Assembly (NCBI RefSeq): GCF_907164915.1
Contig: NC_061867.1
Location: 53,962,271-54,026,270, forward strand
Direction of reading: 5' to 3'
Origin: Impatiens glandulifera
Lineage: Eukaryota > Streptophyta > Magnoliopsida > Ericales > Balsaminaceae
Length of the DNA: 64,000 nucleotides
Made by a program: the position numbers and the translations under genes. The notes below the pieces were generated by a model that had not been told where the DNA came from, did not search any database, and saw nothing but the letters and a program-made list of their open reading frames with translations. Shown here piece by piece: positions 26,455 to 37,047 of the stretch; positions within the stretch are counted from its first letter, which is position 1; each line of letters opens with the position of its first letter.

Positions 26455-26780
26455 CAATGAACTTGTTGTAGAATGAATTTATGTTGTGTAGAATGAATTT
26501 GTGTTGTGTAGAATGAAATTGTATTGTTGTAGAATGAACTTGTTATTGTGTAAAATGAATTTTGTTATGTAGAATTAATTTTGTTGTGTAGAAATTAGAA
26601 TGAATTTGTGTTGTGTAGAATAAAATTGTATTGTTGTAGAATGAACTTGTTGTTGTGTAGAATGAACTTGTTGTGTAGAATTAATTTGTGTTGTGTAGAT
26701 GAATTTGTGTTGTGTAGAATGAAATTGTGTTGTTGTAGAATGAACTTGTTGTTGTGTAGAATGAACTTCTTGTTGTATAT
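26455..26780. repeat. Minisatellite inside the MULE
   Basis: About fifteen imperfect units of TGTGTAGAATGAATTTGTGT (roughly 20-24 bp, with GAACTTGTTGT and GAAATTGTATTGT variants) follow the transposase relic. All six frames are open over part of it because of the repeat, and the resulting open frames are artefacts. Just before it, 26290-26450 holds a CATCATCTCAGCAACATGAGC-type repeat that would encode a Ser/Gln-rich tail. Confidence 0.75.
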
Positions 26781-27146
26781 AATATTCATACAATTATGCA
26801 TATCATCTATCATTATGGAGAAAGAAAATGTAAAGCAAAAGAAGAGTTTTTGGTCTTCAGATGATTAGTTTTGTTTATTAAGTCTGCATTCGCGTGACGC
26901 AACTACATTTGCGAGACGCAATCGCATCCCCGAGACGCACCCGCGTGACGCAACTACATCCACGAGACGCGATTGTGAAAGCTTAGAACCTAGAAACAAT
27001 AACATATATAACATTTAATACATCAACAAAGTTTCATCTCATTACATCAACCATATTCCAAAAGTTTGATATCATTACATCAACCATATTACAAAAGTTT
27101 GGTATTAACATTACATCAACCATATTACAAAAGTTTGATAAATAAC

Positions 27147-27948
27147 CTATCTCTTCTCCGTGGATGACTCTTCCATCATAGACAACACAGTGCTATTAAG
27201 GACAGAATGTACCTCCTGAATGGTGTTCTTCCTTTTGGATTGATACAATAGTATCCTTGGGCGTAAAGGGCCATCAACATTCTTCCTTGTGGCGAATCTA
27301 GGGACAAAGCTTTGGATAACCTCATAGGTCCACACTTGTAGTGCTAGTGCAAACCCATAAATGTTATAAGCAAAATTATTAGTAACTTTAGTCCCCATCT
27401 TGAACATATATAAGGACATGTGGCGTTTCATGTCCTAGTTAAGACCCTTCATGGTGACTCTAAAAGACACCTTTCCCAATGGAAATCAGAAGAAATCTTC
27501 AACATCTTCAACCATATGGATGATTTTGAAATTTATAATCCATCTTTGGGTCAAATGAAAATAGGTACTGGCAAATCAAGCTTGTCATAAAACAAGATTC
27601 CATCTCGTGCATTCGAACTATCATATTCCTTTTGAAATATTTTATCAGCAAGGGTGGACAACCTCGACATTCATCTTTGTATTCAGGCCATCTGTCGAAG
27701 TTGAGGCCTGTAATCAAGGCATACTCTTTCATACCAAAACTCAGTTCATCCCCATTCAAGTTAAAAATCATCCTATTCGAATTTGACTTAACCTTCCGAA
27801 GCAGAATCTGATGTAGAATTGTTCCTGAGAACAACAAGTGCGGGACTCCTTTGAATAAATACTGAAATTGGCAATTAAGAGCCCTCTCCATAAGATTCAT
27901 CTTTTCAAACCTATCAGATATTTTTTTTAGGGCTTGGACAGATTTCAA
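27147..27948 (-). pseudogene. Broken DUF1985-domain gene captured in MULE
   Basis: Two open segments on the minus strand (27948-27508 and 27431-27147) are parts of one DUF1985 domain, the plant domain usually placed before a Ulp1-type cysteine protease in MULE-carried genes. Visible features are PHLLFSGTILHQILLRKV, FGMKEYALITGLNF and later NNFAYNIYGFALALQVWTYE and RPRILLYQSK. Between the segments the frame shifts, and the bridging sequence PLGKVSFRVTMKGLN is followed by an in-frame TAG. No Ulp1 catalytic domain is found in the element. It lies opposite in direction to the transposase relic. Confidence 0.7.
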
Positions 27949-29819
27949 AGAAATCCTACTAAGAAAATTAGGAACGATGTCTGCTATCTACAAAAGGGAA
28001 AAACAAAAACAACATTGTTGGTGAAAACCTTTTACAATGAATATAAAACAAACTAGAAGCAACCATCAATCGCTAGAAATAACTGTCAATCGCGACAGGC
28101 AACCGCAACCGCGAGATGCAACCGCGAGACGCAACCCTAATCCCTAACATAAACCATTCGCAAGACACAACCGCGAGACGCAACTAACATAAACCATAAA
28201 CCATTCGCAAGACGCAACCCTAACCCTAACATAATCCTTAAACTATTCACAAGACGCAATAAAGTTAAACCATAACACAAAAACCAACAAAAGTAACACT
28301 AACCTGATTTCTGATGAAGTCGATGAATGAACGAGAAGATGAGCAAGAAGAGCCGTCGAGACAGGTGCGAGAGAGAGAGAGTAGGAAGAGTCGGCGGGTG
28401 CAAGAGAGCTAGCAATATGAAATAAATTATAACCCGCCTTCAAATAAAACCCAAGAAATTATGAAATAAATTGTGACACGTGTCAACTGCGTGACGCAAC
28501 CGCGTGACTCAACCATCAACACCTGCATTCAACGAATCAAGGCGAATCAACGAATCAATGTCATTCTATAAACGAAATAAACACAAACATTCATCTATAA
28601 ACGAAATAATCACAAAATATTGATCTATAAACGAAAATAGTGGAAATTTTATCTTTCGTCGTTGGAGCTTCACAGTTCGCCGTTGGAAGTTCTTCGTCAT
28701 TCTTCGCCGTTGAATATAGTGGAATGATGTTCTTCGACATTGTGTTATTCGTCGATGAAAAGAGAAAGTCTTCTCCGCCATTAGGGTTTAGAGCGGAGAA
28801 GACCGAGAAGAGAGAGAAAATGAAGCAACAAATAAAAAAAGATTTTATAGGGTTTCGGTTGCGAGACGCAATTGGAAATGCGTCTCGCAAAAGGGTAAAA
28901 TTGTCCAAAAAAATAAAAGGTGTCACTATTTTAAACGCTGGTCAAAAGGTCAAATAGGTTGATCTTTGAGGTCATTTAATCAAATTTTCCAATAATGAAC
29001 CCCAATTTAACTATTTGTAAAAATTAATTTTTGTATTTTAATTAATAATTTAAATAATTTGATGATTAAATAATATTTGATTTGATGGAGAGAGTTTTTA
29101 TAAAAAAAATTAAGAAAACTTTTAAAAAAAAATTAAACTTGTTCCAAAAAGACAAGTTTAGAATTGGAAGATTATGGTGTAGATGTTGCTATTCAAGGAA
29201 TCAAAATAATAATAGAATGCATTTCTACTATTTTTTTAAATGATAAATATTTTTTCTTGTTAGTAAGATTTAATCAAAACATAGATAAATCAAATATATT
29301 TTTCTAAACTTGAATTTTTCATTTTATCAAATATATAAAAATAAAACTTTGGTAAAAATAATATCATTTATTTTAATAATATTTAAAAATAATTTTTTTA
29401 TTTACTTGTCATCTAATAAAAAAAATTAATTTAATTTATCATATCTTTAATACTAAATAAACACTTATTAAGCATACTTTTTCAAGTTGATTTACATATT
29501 TAGTTCTATTAAAATGAAATCAACAATTTAAAAAGTTATTATTTTTTATTTATTAATAAAAAATAGCTACAATAATCTAATAATACAAAATATAATATTT
29601 TTTATATTTTAATAATACTTTATTTGGTTAGTTATGATTTATTTTTATTATAGAAATTAAAATGAATTTTGTATTTGTACGGACAAAAATATATATAAAA
29701 TATTATTAATTTATAAATATTTGAGATAAAATTAATATTATTCAAATTTAATTAATTTTATTATGTAAAAATTAGATAGGTTTAATCTTAAACTTAATAT
29801 TAACATATATTTTATCGAT

Positions 29820-30540
29820 TCGACACTCACTTAACCCCTCAATTGACCCTTATTTTGTGACTCACATTTTTTATATGCATTTTTTATCCTCTCGACAAAC
29901 CACTCACCAATCTTAGTCAACCTCAATTGATGACACACATCTTATATCTCGTCAAACTAAACTATTAACCTTTCAATTGACCATTATCTTGTGATTCACA
30001 CTTTTTCATATGTCTCTTTATCCCCTCATCAAATCACTCACTAACCCTAATCTTATGACTCACACTTTTTCATATGCCTATATCACTCGACAAACCACTC
30101 ACCAATCTTAATCAACCTCTCTTTTACTCCCACTTCAATAAATCAACAACCAATTCCAATTGATCACAGACCTCTTATCTAACGTCAAACCAACCATTAA
30201 CCACCACTCAACATTAATCTCGTGACCTCACATTTTCAAATGCTCGTCAAACCAATCATTAATTCCAATCTCACACTCGACAAACAACCCACTATCCGAT
30301 CTCACACTTTCAAATTCTCGCCAAACAAACTACAAATTCCGACATCACACTCGATAAACCACTAACCACCCGACCTCTATCTCGTGATCTCACACTTTTA
30401 AATGCTCGTCAATCCAATCACTAATTCTGACCTCACACTCGACACACCACCTATCACCCGACCTCCATCTCGTGACCTCACACTTTCAAATGATCTTCAT
30501 ACCAACCATTAATTTTAACCTCACACTCGACAAAAATGTG
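29820..30540. repeat. Decayed tandem repeat with CTCACACTCGACAAACC units
   Basis: Blocks such as ACTCACACTTTTTCATATG, CTCACACTTTCAAATGCTCG and GACCTCACACTCGACAAACC recur about every 100-120 bp with strong divergence. The segment stands out by its C-rich plus strand within very AT-rich flanks. It resembles an old satellite or the subterminal part of a transposon. No ORF. Confidence 0.6.
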
Positions 30541-31206
30541 AACATTTAAACCGCTAGACCATTTATGATTGTTAAAATAATTTTATTATTTTGTGTATGT
30601 ATATATATTTTGTATTTAATATTTATTACCAATTAGTTAATATATTTATATAAAATTAATGATAAAAAATAATATAATTGTAGACACTCATTTTTCACCC
30701 TAATTTTATAATTTATGCTTTTAATAAATCAGAGGCTATACAAAAAAATTTGAATTCATTCACGGGCTCATTGCACGATTTATTTTAATGACGATTATTT
30801 TTAGAACAATCGAGTTTAAAATAATTGATTTGGATTTTTAATTATAAGTTAATGTAGTAATTTGTCTATGTTACAACATTTAGGAAAGTTATTATATTTA
30901 GAATATTCAAGGTTTTATTTAATTAATTACCTCGGGTATTTATAAAAAAAATTACAAAATATATATTGACGTTTTTGTTTATAAAGTTGTTAGTTTTTAA
31001 AATATTTTTTTTATATAAGCTCAATTTATTAAAAGCATAAACTATAAAATTTGGGATAAAAAATTGGTGTCTATAATAATAATATATATATATAAGGTAA
31101 TAAATAAATATAAAATTATGAAGGTAAACTATATTTATAACAAAAATAAAATAAAATTGTTTATATATATAAATAAAATAAATATAAAAATTATATCTTG
31201 AATCAA

Positions 31207-31208
<2 letters not shown>

Positions 31209-31271
<63 letters not shown>

Positions 31272-31523
31272 TATCTATATTAATATGGGGTAATGGAAAA
31301 CAAAATTTTATTAAAAAAGAGAAAGTACAAGAGAAGATAGAGAAAATACATTCATGACGTAGATTATATATTTGATGACGTGAATTAATTTGGTGTTTGT
31401 CGACTTTAAACATTATATATATAAATAAATAAATAAATAAATAAAGTGAAATAACAATTCACATTAAAAAATAAACTAAATCAATTTTTACTTTTTTAAT
31501 ATAACTTATAGTTAAAGAGGTTA

Positions 31524-31584
<61 letters not shown>

Positions 31585-31680
31585 TAAAGTGAAATAACAA
31601 TTGACATTCATAAAACAAATTAAGTCAATTTTTTAGTTTTTTAATATAACTTATAGTTAAAGAGGTAATTTAAAATATTT
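31209..31680. repeat. AT microsatellites with duplicated flank
   Basis: Long (AT)n tracts lie at 31209-31268 and about 31530-31576. The sequence ATAAATAAATAAA-GTGAAATAACAATTCACATT..ACTTATAGTTAAAGAGGTTATTTAA (31420-31530) is repeated at 31572-31675, so the second AT tract lies between two copies of a ~150-bp unit. Confidence 0.8.
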
Positions 31681-32819
31681 ATTTTAAAATTGGTTCATAC
31701 TTTTAGGTAAATTTATTAATTAATTTATTATCCTTGAATAATAAATACATTATTTAATGAACATTTTTTTTTGGTAAATGGTGAGTTTTCTTTCAATAAA
31801 AATAATAATAAAATATTTTATTGCAAAATATTGATACCAAAATTGGTAGATTTTCATAATTTTGATATATTTAACATACTAAAATAATAAAATTAACTAT
31901 AATGACTACTAAAATTATAAATAATTAAAATTTAATTTATATTTTAAAAACTAGAGTGTTTATGAATTTTGTATAAGATCAAACATTCATCAACTAATAA
32001 AAATATTTTTATCACTCAAAATATATATTATGGATTTTTAACATATTTTTTTTCAAACATATTTCATATTAATTCATTTATATAAATTTATATTAAAATA
32101 TAATTAAACTATAATATTTTTTAATTTTTTTTAAATATTCATATATAATTAAACTATAATATTATTAATTATATACTATTCCTAGGCATTTTATTATTAT
32201 TGTTATTATTATATATATATTTCTGTAAATAGACCCAATAAAATATAATATGTTATCAAGTTAATCTTTAAAAATATATAACTTTTTTTAAATATATTTT
32301 ATTTTATGATAAAAAATATTTAATCATATTTTTTTTTGTAAGTAAATATTTTTTTTCTTATAGTGTGAATATTAGATAGAATTATATTACTTTGGGTATA
32401 TATCAAAATAAAAGTTTTATATAGTATGATTTTTTTATACCAAAAAAATAAATTAAATAATTATTATGATTTTTGTTTTTTTTGAAAAATTCCAACCAAT
32501 GGCATGATAGAAGAGAAGAGTGTGATAGGGGAAGAGATAGAGAGAGAAAGCCATGCAAGCTTGCCGTTTACAGGCGGACGCCATTTGGGGCAAAAGCAAT
32601 TCCACGCCTCTTTAATTTAGTCTTTCATCTCTAATTTTAGTAACCCTAATTCCTATCTTTGGAAATTCCCCTAAAAAGATAGACAAAGGTCCATTGGGCT
32701 CACAAAGAAGGATTCTTTCTTTCTATTTATTCATACTATAAAACGATTTTCGCAGGGGAAGAAGAAGGATCTTTTATAATTGTATCTGGGTTTTGAAGAT
32801 TGAAAAGGGTTTTCATTAA

Positions 32820-35613
32820 ATGGGAAGAGGGAAGATTGAAATCAAGAGGATTGAGAATGCGAATAGCAGACAAGTTACATTCTCTAAAAGAAGAGCTGGA
32901 TTATTGAAGAAAGCAAGAGAGTTAGCTGTTCTTTGTGATGCTGAAATCGCTCTCATTATCTTCTCTAATACTGGAAAGCTTTTTGAGTTTTCTAGTAAAG
33001 GGTATTTCTCGTTTTCTTGTTTCAATCTTGTTTTGCATGCGTTGATTGTTGCTTTGATTTTGATTTAAACTCGATTTTACAAGGATTGACTGGTTTTTCA
33101 TTGAGAAATTGTCTTTCTTTTAGTTTCTTAGATATCTACAGATTTACTTTTCATGTTCTATATCTACTAAAAACAGTTGATTGTTGCTTTGATTTTCATT
33201 TAAACTCGATTACATTTGATGGGTTTGATGTCGAAGACTGTTACTAGAATTGGTTGATTTTTCATTGTAATTTGTGTTTCTTTTAGTTTCTTGGACATCT
33301 AAAGATTTACTTCATGTTCTATATGTACTAAAACAGTGGATTGTTGCTTTGATTGTCATTTAAACTCGATTACATTTGATGGATTTGATGTCGAACTCCA
33401 TTTGAATAAACCAGCCTAGTGTAAGTTTAACCACAGATAAGATTCAGAATGACTGTTACAAGAAGAATTGTCTGATTTTTCATTGTAATTTGTCTTTCTT
33501 TTAGTTTCTTAGACATCTACAGATTCACTTCATGTTCTATATCTACTAAAAACAGTTGATTGTTGCTTTGATTGTCATTTAAACTCGATTACATTTGATG
33601 GATTTGATGTCGAACTCCACAATGACTGTTACAAGAATTGATGGATTTTTCATTGTAATTTGTCTTTCTTTTTTAGTTTCTTAGACATCTACAGATTCAC
33701 TTCATGTTCTATATCTACTAAAAACAGTTGATTCTGTAGTTTTAATTGTTCTGGGGATGAATGATTTAGTTGAGATAATATGACAACAAGACAATTGACA
33801 ATGACCCTGTTTTCTAATAGTGTGGTTTTGATCACAGTCTAAATTTAAGAAACAAATAAATCTGTGTTGATTTGTCTGCAGAATGCAAAGAACCCTTTTG
33901 AGGTACAATAAGCATATTGATTCTTCCGAGGAATCCTTATTGTTGGAACATAAGGAAGAGGTTATTGTCTCACATTTTTTTCCCTTCAAATCCTCAAAAA
34001 ACATCTATTCCTATTGAAGTTTGAGTTTGTACCTTGTTTATGACAGAAGCATGAGTTAGAAGCAGATATCTTAAAAGAAGAAATAGAGAATCTGAAATGG
34101 AAACAAATGTGAGTGTTCGTTAACTAACCAGCATACAAGAAAATAGTTTTTTGATCTTCTTTTATGGTCCTGATTTGTAGGCAGTTGATGGGTAAGGATC
34201 TCTCAGGCTTGGTATTGAAAGATTTGCAACATATAGAACAACAACTCAATGAAGGATTATTAGCAGTGAAAGAAAGGAAGGTTTGAATGATCACATCCTT
34301 TCTTTTGAATTGTAAATGGTTTTTTCTTCTTCTCAAAAAATTCACGTCAATTCACTATTTCAGGAGCAACTGCTGACTGAACAATTAGAACGATCTAGAG
34401 TTCAGGTATTTAGTTGATGCTGTTTCATGTTAAGCCATTGGAGATTTCAATTTTCAACAATACTTTCGATAAATTTTAGGAACACTTGGCTATTATGGAA
34501 AATGTGAATTTAAGAAAACAGGCAAGTAACTTTTTTTGTTTCTTACTTTTTAACTTGTTCCATTTGCAATTTACACAATCTTCTGTTCTTACTTTATATT
34601 TTGTTTAATATGAAGTTTAGGTTGAAGAGCTTCGGAGTTTCTTCCCCGTGAGCACACAACCGGGGCCTGATTATCTGGGATCTTTTCCTTTGGAAAGAGA
34701 TCACTTTATTTTGAAATGTGAAGGTGCTAGTTCAACATGCAATCTTATAGCTGATAAAGAACACAACGACGACATCAATTTAGAATTGGCGTATGTCTTT
34801 TCTTCTTCGTATTATTTTTCAAATCCATTGGCTAAATTATATGAAATCATACTCGGGTAGTGGTTTTTGTTGCTCCTAGATGATGTGCCCATTTAGAAAC
34901 TTTTTCTGGATCTGAGTATGAATATAGATGAGATATCGTTTTTCTGTCATTTATCTCATTTGCATATATCACTTTTGGAAACATAACTTAGTTAGACATA
35001 GATTCAGACTGTATCTAATGGTAGATATTTTTGTTGCTCCTAAATGATTGTGCCCATTTGAAAACACTTTCTGTATATGAATATGAATATGAATATAGGT
35101 GAGAAACCGTGAATAAATTTATTTGTTAACACTTTGGCACTTATCCCGTTCATATTCAGATGAGATCACGTTTAGAAACATAACTTAATTCAGACAATGT
35201 TTCTAAACGATTATAAATATGGTTGAAATAATAGGTGATTTGATCAAACAAGCTCTAGGTTTGGAAACACTTTTGTAGATGAAAACAGACGAGAAACTAT
35301 CAATTAATTTTTGCGTTTTTGATTGAATAATTTCAGTTTCCATTGTTTTAGTTTCATCTAGCACAGCAATTGCTGATCATGTCTCTTTTTGGATAATATT
35401 TACTTGCACTAGATGTTTGACTCATGGAATGATGAATTCATCACTATAGTTTCATTTTATTGAGTTCTTATTTTGAATTGTGTTCAATTAATCTGAAATT
35501 AAAATAACATTGATTTTTTTCTTAGGCTTCAACCGAAGGTTTATGAAATACGACAAGTACCTGCAGAAGACAACCCTTCAAGTAGCTCCGGTAGTCAGAT
35601 GACCCACCGATGA
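32820..35613 (+). CDS. MADS-box transcription factor, AGL15-like
   Basis: Eight exons give 254 aa: 32820-33001, 33882-33960, 34047-34108, 34181-34280, 34364-34405, 34480-34521, 34621-34790, 35526-35613. MIKC-type: the MADS domain (1-60, [35 protein letters not shown]) binds CArG boxes. The keratin-like K domain (about 80-175) has the leucine heptads used for dimers. A short C-terminal domain follows. The MADS domain and VEELRSFFP resemble AGL15 more than AGL18; in that group the proteins promote embryogenesis and delay flowering. LELAL (223-227), across the last exon junction, is an LxLxL (EAR-type) repression motif as in AGL15. Intron 6 begins with GC rather than GT (see findings). The long first intron holds a tandem repeat. 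Confidence 0.92.
33040..33745 (+). repeat. Tandem repeat in first intron of MADS gene
   Basis: A unit containing TTTCATTGTAATTTGTCTTTCTTTTAGTTTCTTAGACATCTACAGATT and TTGCTTTGATTGTCATTTAAACTCGATTACATTTGATGG occurs about four times (phases near 33112, 33274, 33494, 33664), with period 160-220 bp because of internal indels. Each unit has a TTTTAG acceptor-like tract. Large first introns of MADS genes often hold control elements, so unit number could affect expression (inference). Confidence 0.8.
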
Positions 35614-36104
35614 ACCTTTTTCAGGGGACGATGTTAACTGTTTCTATTGATTATTCGTAAATTCTTGTTGACCAAAAGATCTATCATCAAATGTAACTTT
35701 TGAGAAATGTTAAGTCTAGTTCTTAGTTCTTGAGATGATCTTGTTACTTTTGAGAAATGTTAAGTCTAGTTCTTAGTTCTTGAGATGATCTTGTTTGTGA
35801 CAATTGTTTTCTTAAGTCATGTGTTTATCTAGTTATGCCTTAGTAGGCTCTCATTTTTTTTTTGTAACATGTCACTTGACCAAGTTAAAATTAGTAGATT
35901 TGATCAATGGTCTCAAAAAGATTTTTTTTTTCTAGGTAATTGTTTTGACGTTGAGCCCAATTTATTTAAAATTATAATTTTTTATAATATCTTATTTGGG
36001 TGTTGATTTAGATGAAATAATCTTCGAGTATATTTTTAAATTATATATATTAATAAATTTAATAACATTGGTTTGTTTCAAACCAATTTAGACATTTTTA
36101 AACA

Positions 36105-36203
36105 CGACCAATCATCAATTTCATTAACTTATCTATACGACCAATCATCAATTTCATTAACTTATCTATACGACCAATCATCAATTTCATTAACTTATCT
36201 ATA
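36105..36203. repeat. Tandem repeat, 3 copies of 33 bp
   Basis: CGACCAATCATCAATTTCATTAACTTATCTATA is repeated exactly three times from 36105, 36138 and 36171. Confidence 0.92.
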
Positions 36204-36349
36204 CGAGTTATGATATATATGGAACTAACATCACTCTCTACAACCATAACATTTATTGAATTGGTAGGAATTACTCGTCACTTGAGTTACCTACAATTTT
36301 AAGTGAGAATCGAACTACTTGAAGGTAAGATGGTAACATACCCTCATAG

Positions 36350-36836
36350 TTATAATACTCACTTTAATTTAAGACGTTTTAAGTGAAAATCGAACTCGTA
36401 ATATTTGATCTCTTAAGACATATGAACTACCCACAATTTATATGATGTTAGTATGCTCCTCACATGACACTCACTTAAATCTTAAGTTTAAGGCGTTTTA
36501 AATGAAAATTGAACTCGTGACTTTTGATCAATTAGCAACCATTCATGTCATATTCTCGAGATTATGAATTCCAATAAAACGCAATTGTAGGTAACTCAAG
36601 TTATAATACTCACTTCAATTTAAGACGTTTTAAGTGAAAATCGAACTCGTAATATTTGATCTCTTAAGACATATGAACTACCCACAATTTATATGATGTA
36701 AGTATGCTCCTCACATGACACTCACTTAAATCTTAAGTTTAAGGCGTTTTAAATGAAAATCGAACTCGTGATTTTGATCAATTAGCAACCACTCATGTCA
36801 TATTCTCGAGATTATGAATTCCAATAAAACGCAATA
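36350..36836 (-). repeat. 251-bp tandem duplication with SINE-like cores
   Basis: Copy 1 starts at 36350 and copy 2 at 36601 (TTATAATACTCACTTYAATTTAAGACGTTTTAAGTGAAAATCGAACTCG); they are nearly identical to AATTCCAATAAAACGCAAT. Each copy holds two minus-strand CGAGTTCGATTTTCACTTAAAACG segments, the B-box part of the SINE-like family seen elsewhere in the window. Confidence 0.8.
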
Positions 36837-37047
36837 ACCCATATTTGTGGAATCGTTATTTTTTTTGGTTTGAATGTAGAAGGTTAGAATCGCACATGCA
36901 TACCACTAATTTCAACTTAAGATATTTTAAATGAAAACCGAAGAATCTCGGTTAAATCGTAATTATTTTCGTACTATAAAGAATTTTATTAATGAATTTA
37001 TAGCTTTTATTATTATTCTTATTATTATTATACAGTAAAAGGTTCTA

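Larger units (their letters stand above)
23669..28990. mobile_element. Decayed Mutator-like element (MULE), about 5.3 kb
   Basis: The left end GGAAATTTGATCAAATGACC (23669-) is an inverted match to the right end GGTCATTTAATCAAATTTTCC (-28990). A second inverted block pairs GCGCTGGTGACACTTATTTTTTTTGGAC (24330-24357) with GTCCAAAAAAATAAAAGGTGTCAC..AGCG (28911-28938). The two blocks are contiguous at the right end but separated by about 600 bp at the left, because another repeat has inserted there. AATAATG occurs directly outside both ends (23662-23668 and 28991-28997), possibly a worn target duplication. Inside lie a plus-strand MuDR-type transposase relic and a minus-strand DUF1985 gene relic. 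Both are broken, so the element is non-autonomous today. Confidence 0.75.
28998..32819. other. Intergenic region upstream of MADS gene
   Basis: Extremely AT-rich. It contains a decayed C-rich tandem repeat (29820-30540), AT microsatellites (31209-31268 and 31530-31576) and a duplicated ~105-bp block beside them. No gene was seen. The last ~300 bp (from about 32510, GA-rich and less AT-rich) should hold the promoter and 5' UTR of the MADS gene. Confidence 0.6.
35614..37047. other. Intergenic region between MADS and F-box/WD40 genes
   Basis: It begins with the MADS 3' UTR, which contains a perfect ~51-bp tandem duplication (ACTTTTGAGAAATGTTAAGTCTAGTTCTTAGTTCTTGAGATGATCTTGTT at about 35694 and 35745). 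Next comes a 33-bp repeat in three copies (36105-36203) and then a 251-bp tandem duplication (36350-36836). No gene. Confidence 0.7.

Noticed and set aside
26455..26780. CRISPR-like regular repeats
   Set aside because: The units are directly adjacent without unique spacers, and the context is a plant transposon; it is a minisatellite.
27508..27948. Intact DUF1985 gene
   Set aside because: The continuation after 27508 is frameshifted and meets an in-frame TAG; no Ulp1 domain follows.
31135..31413. 92-codon minus-strand frame
   Set aside because: It is driven by the AT dinucleotide run (Tyr-Ile repeats).
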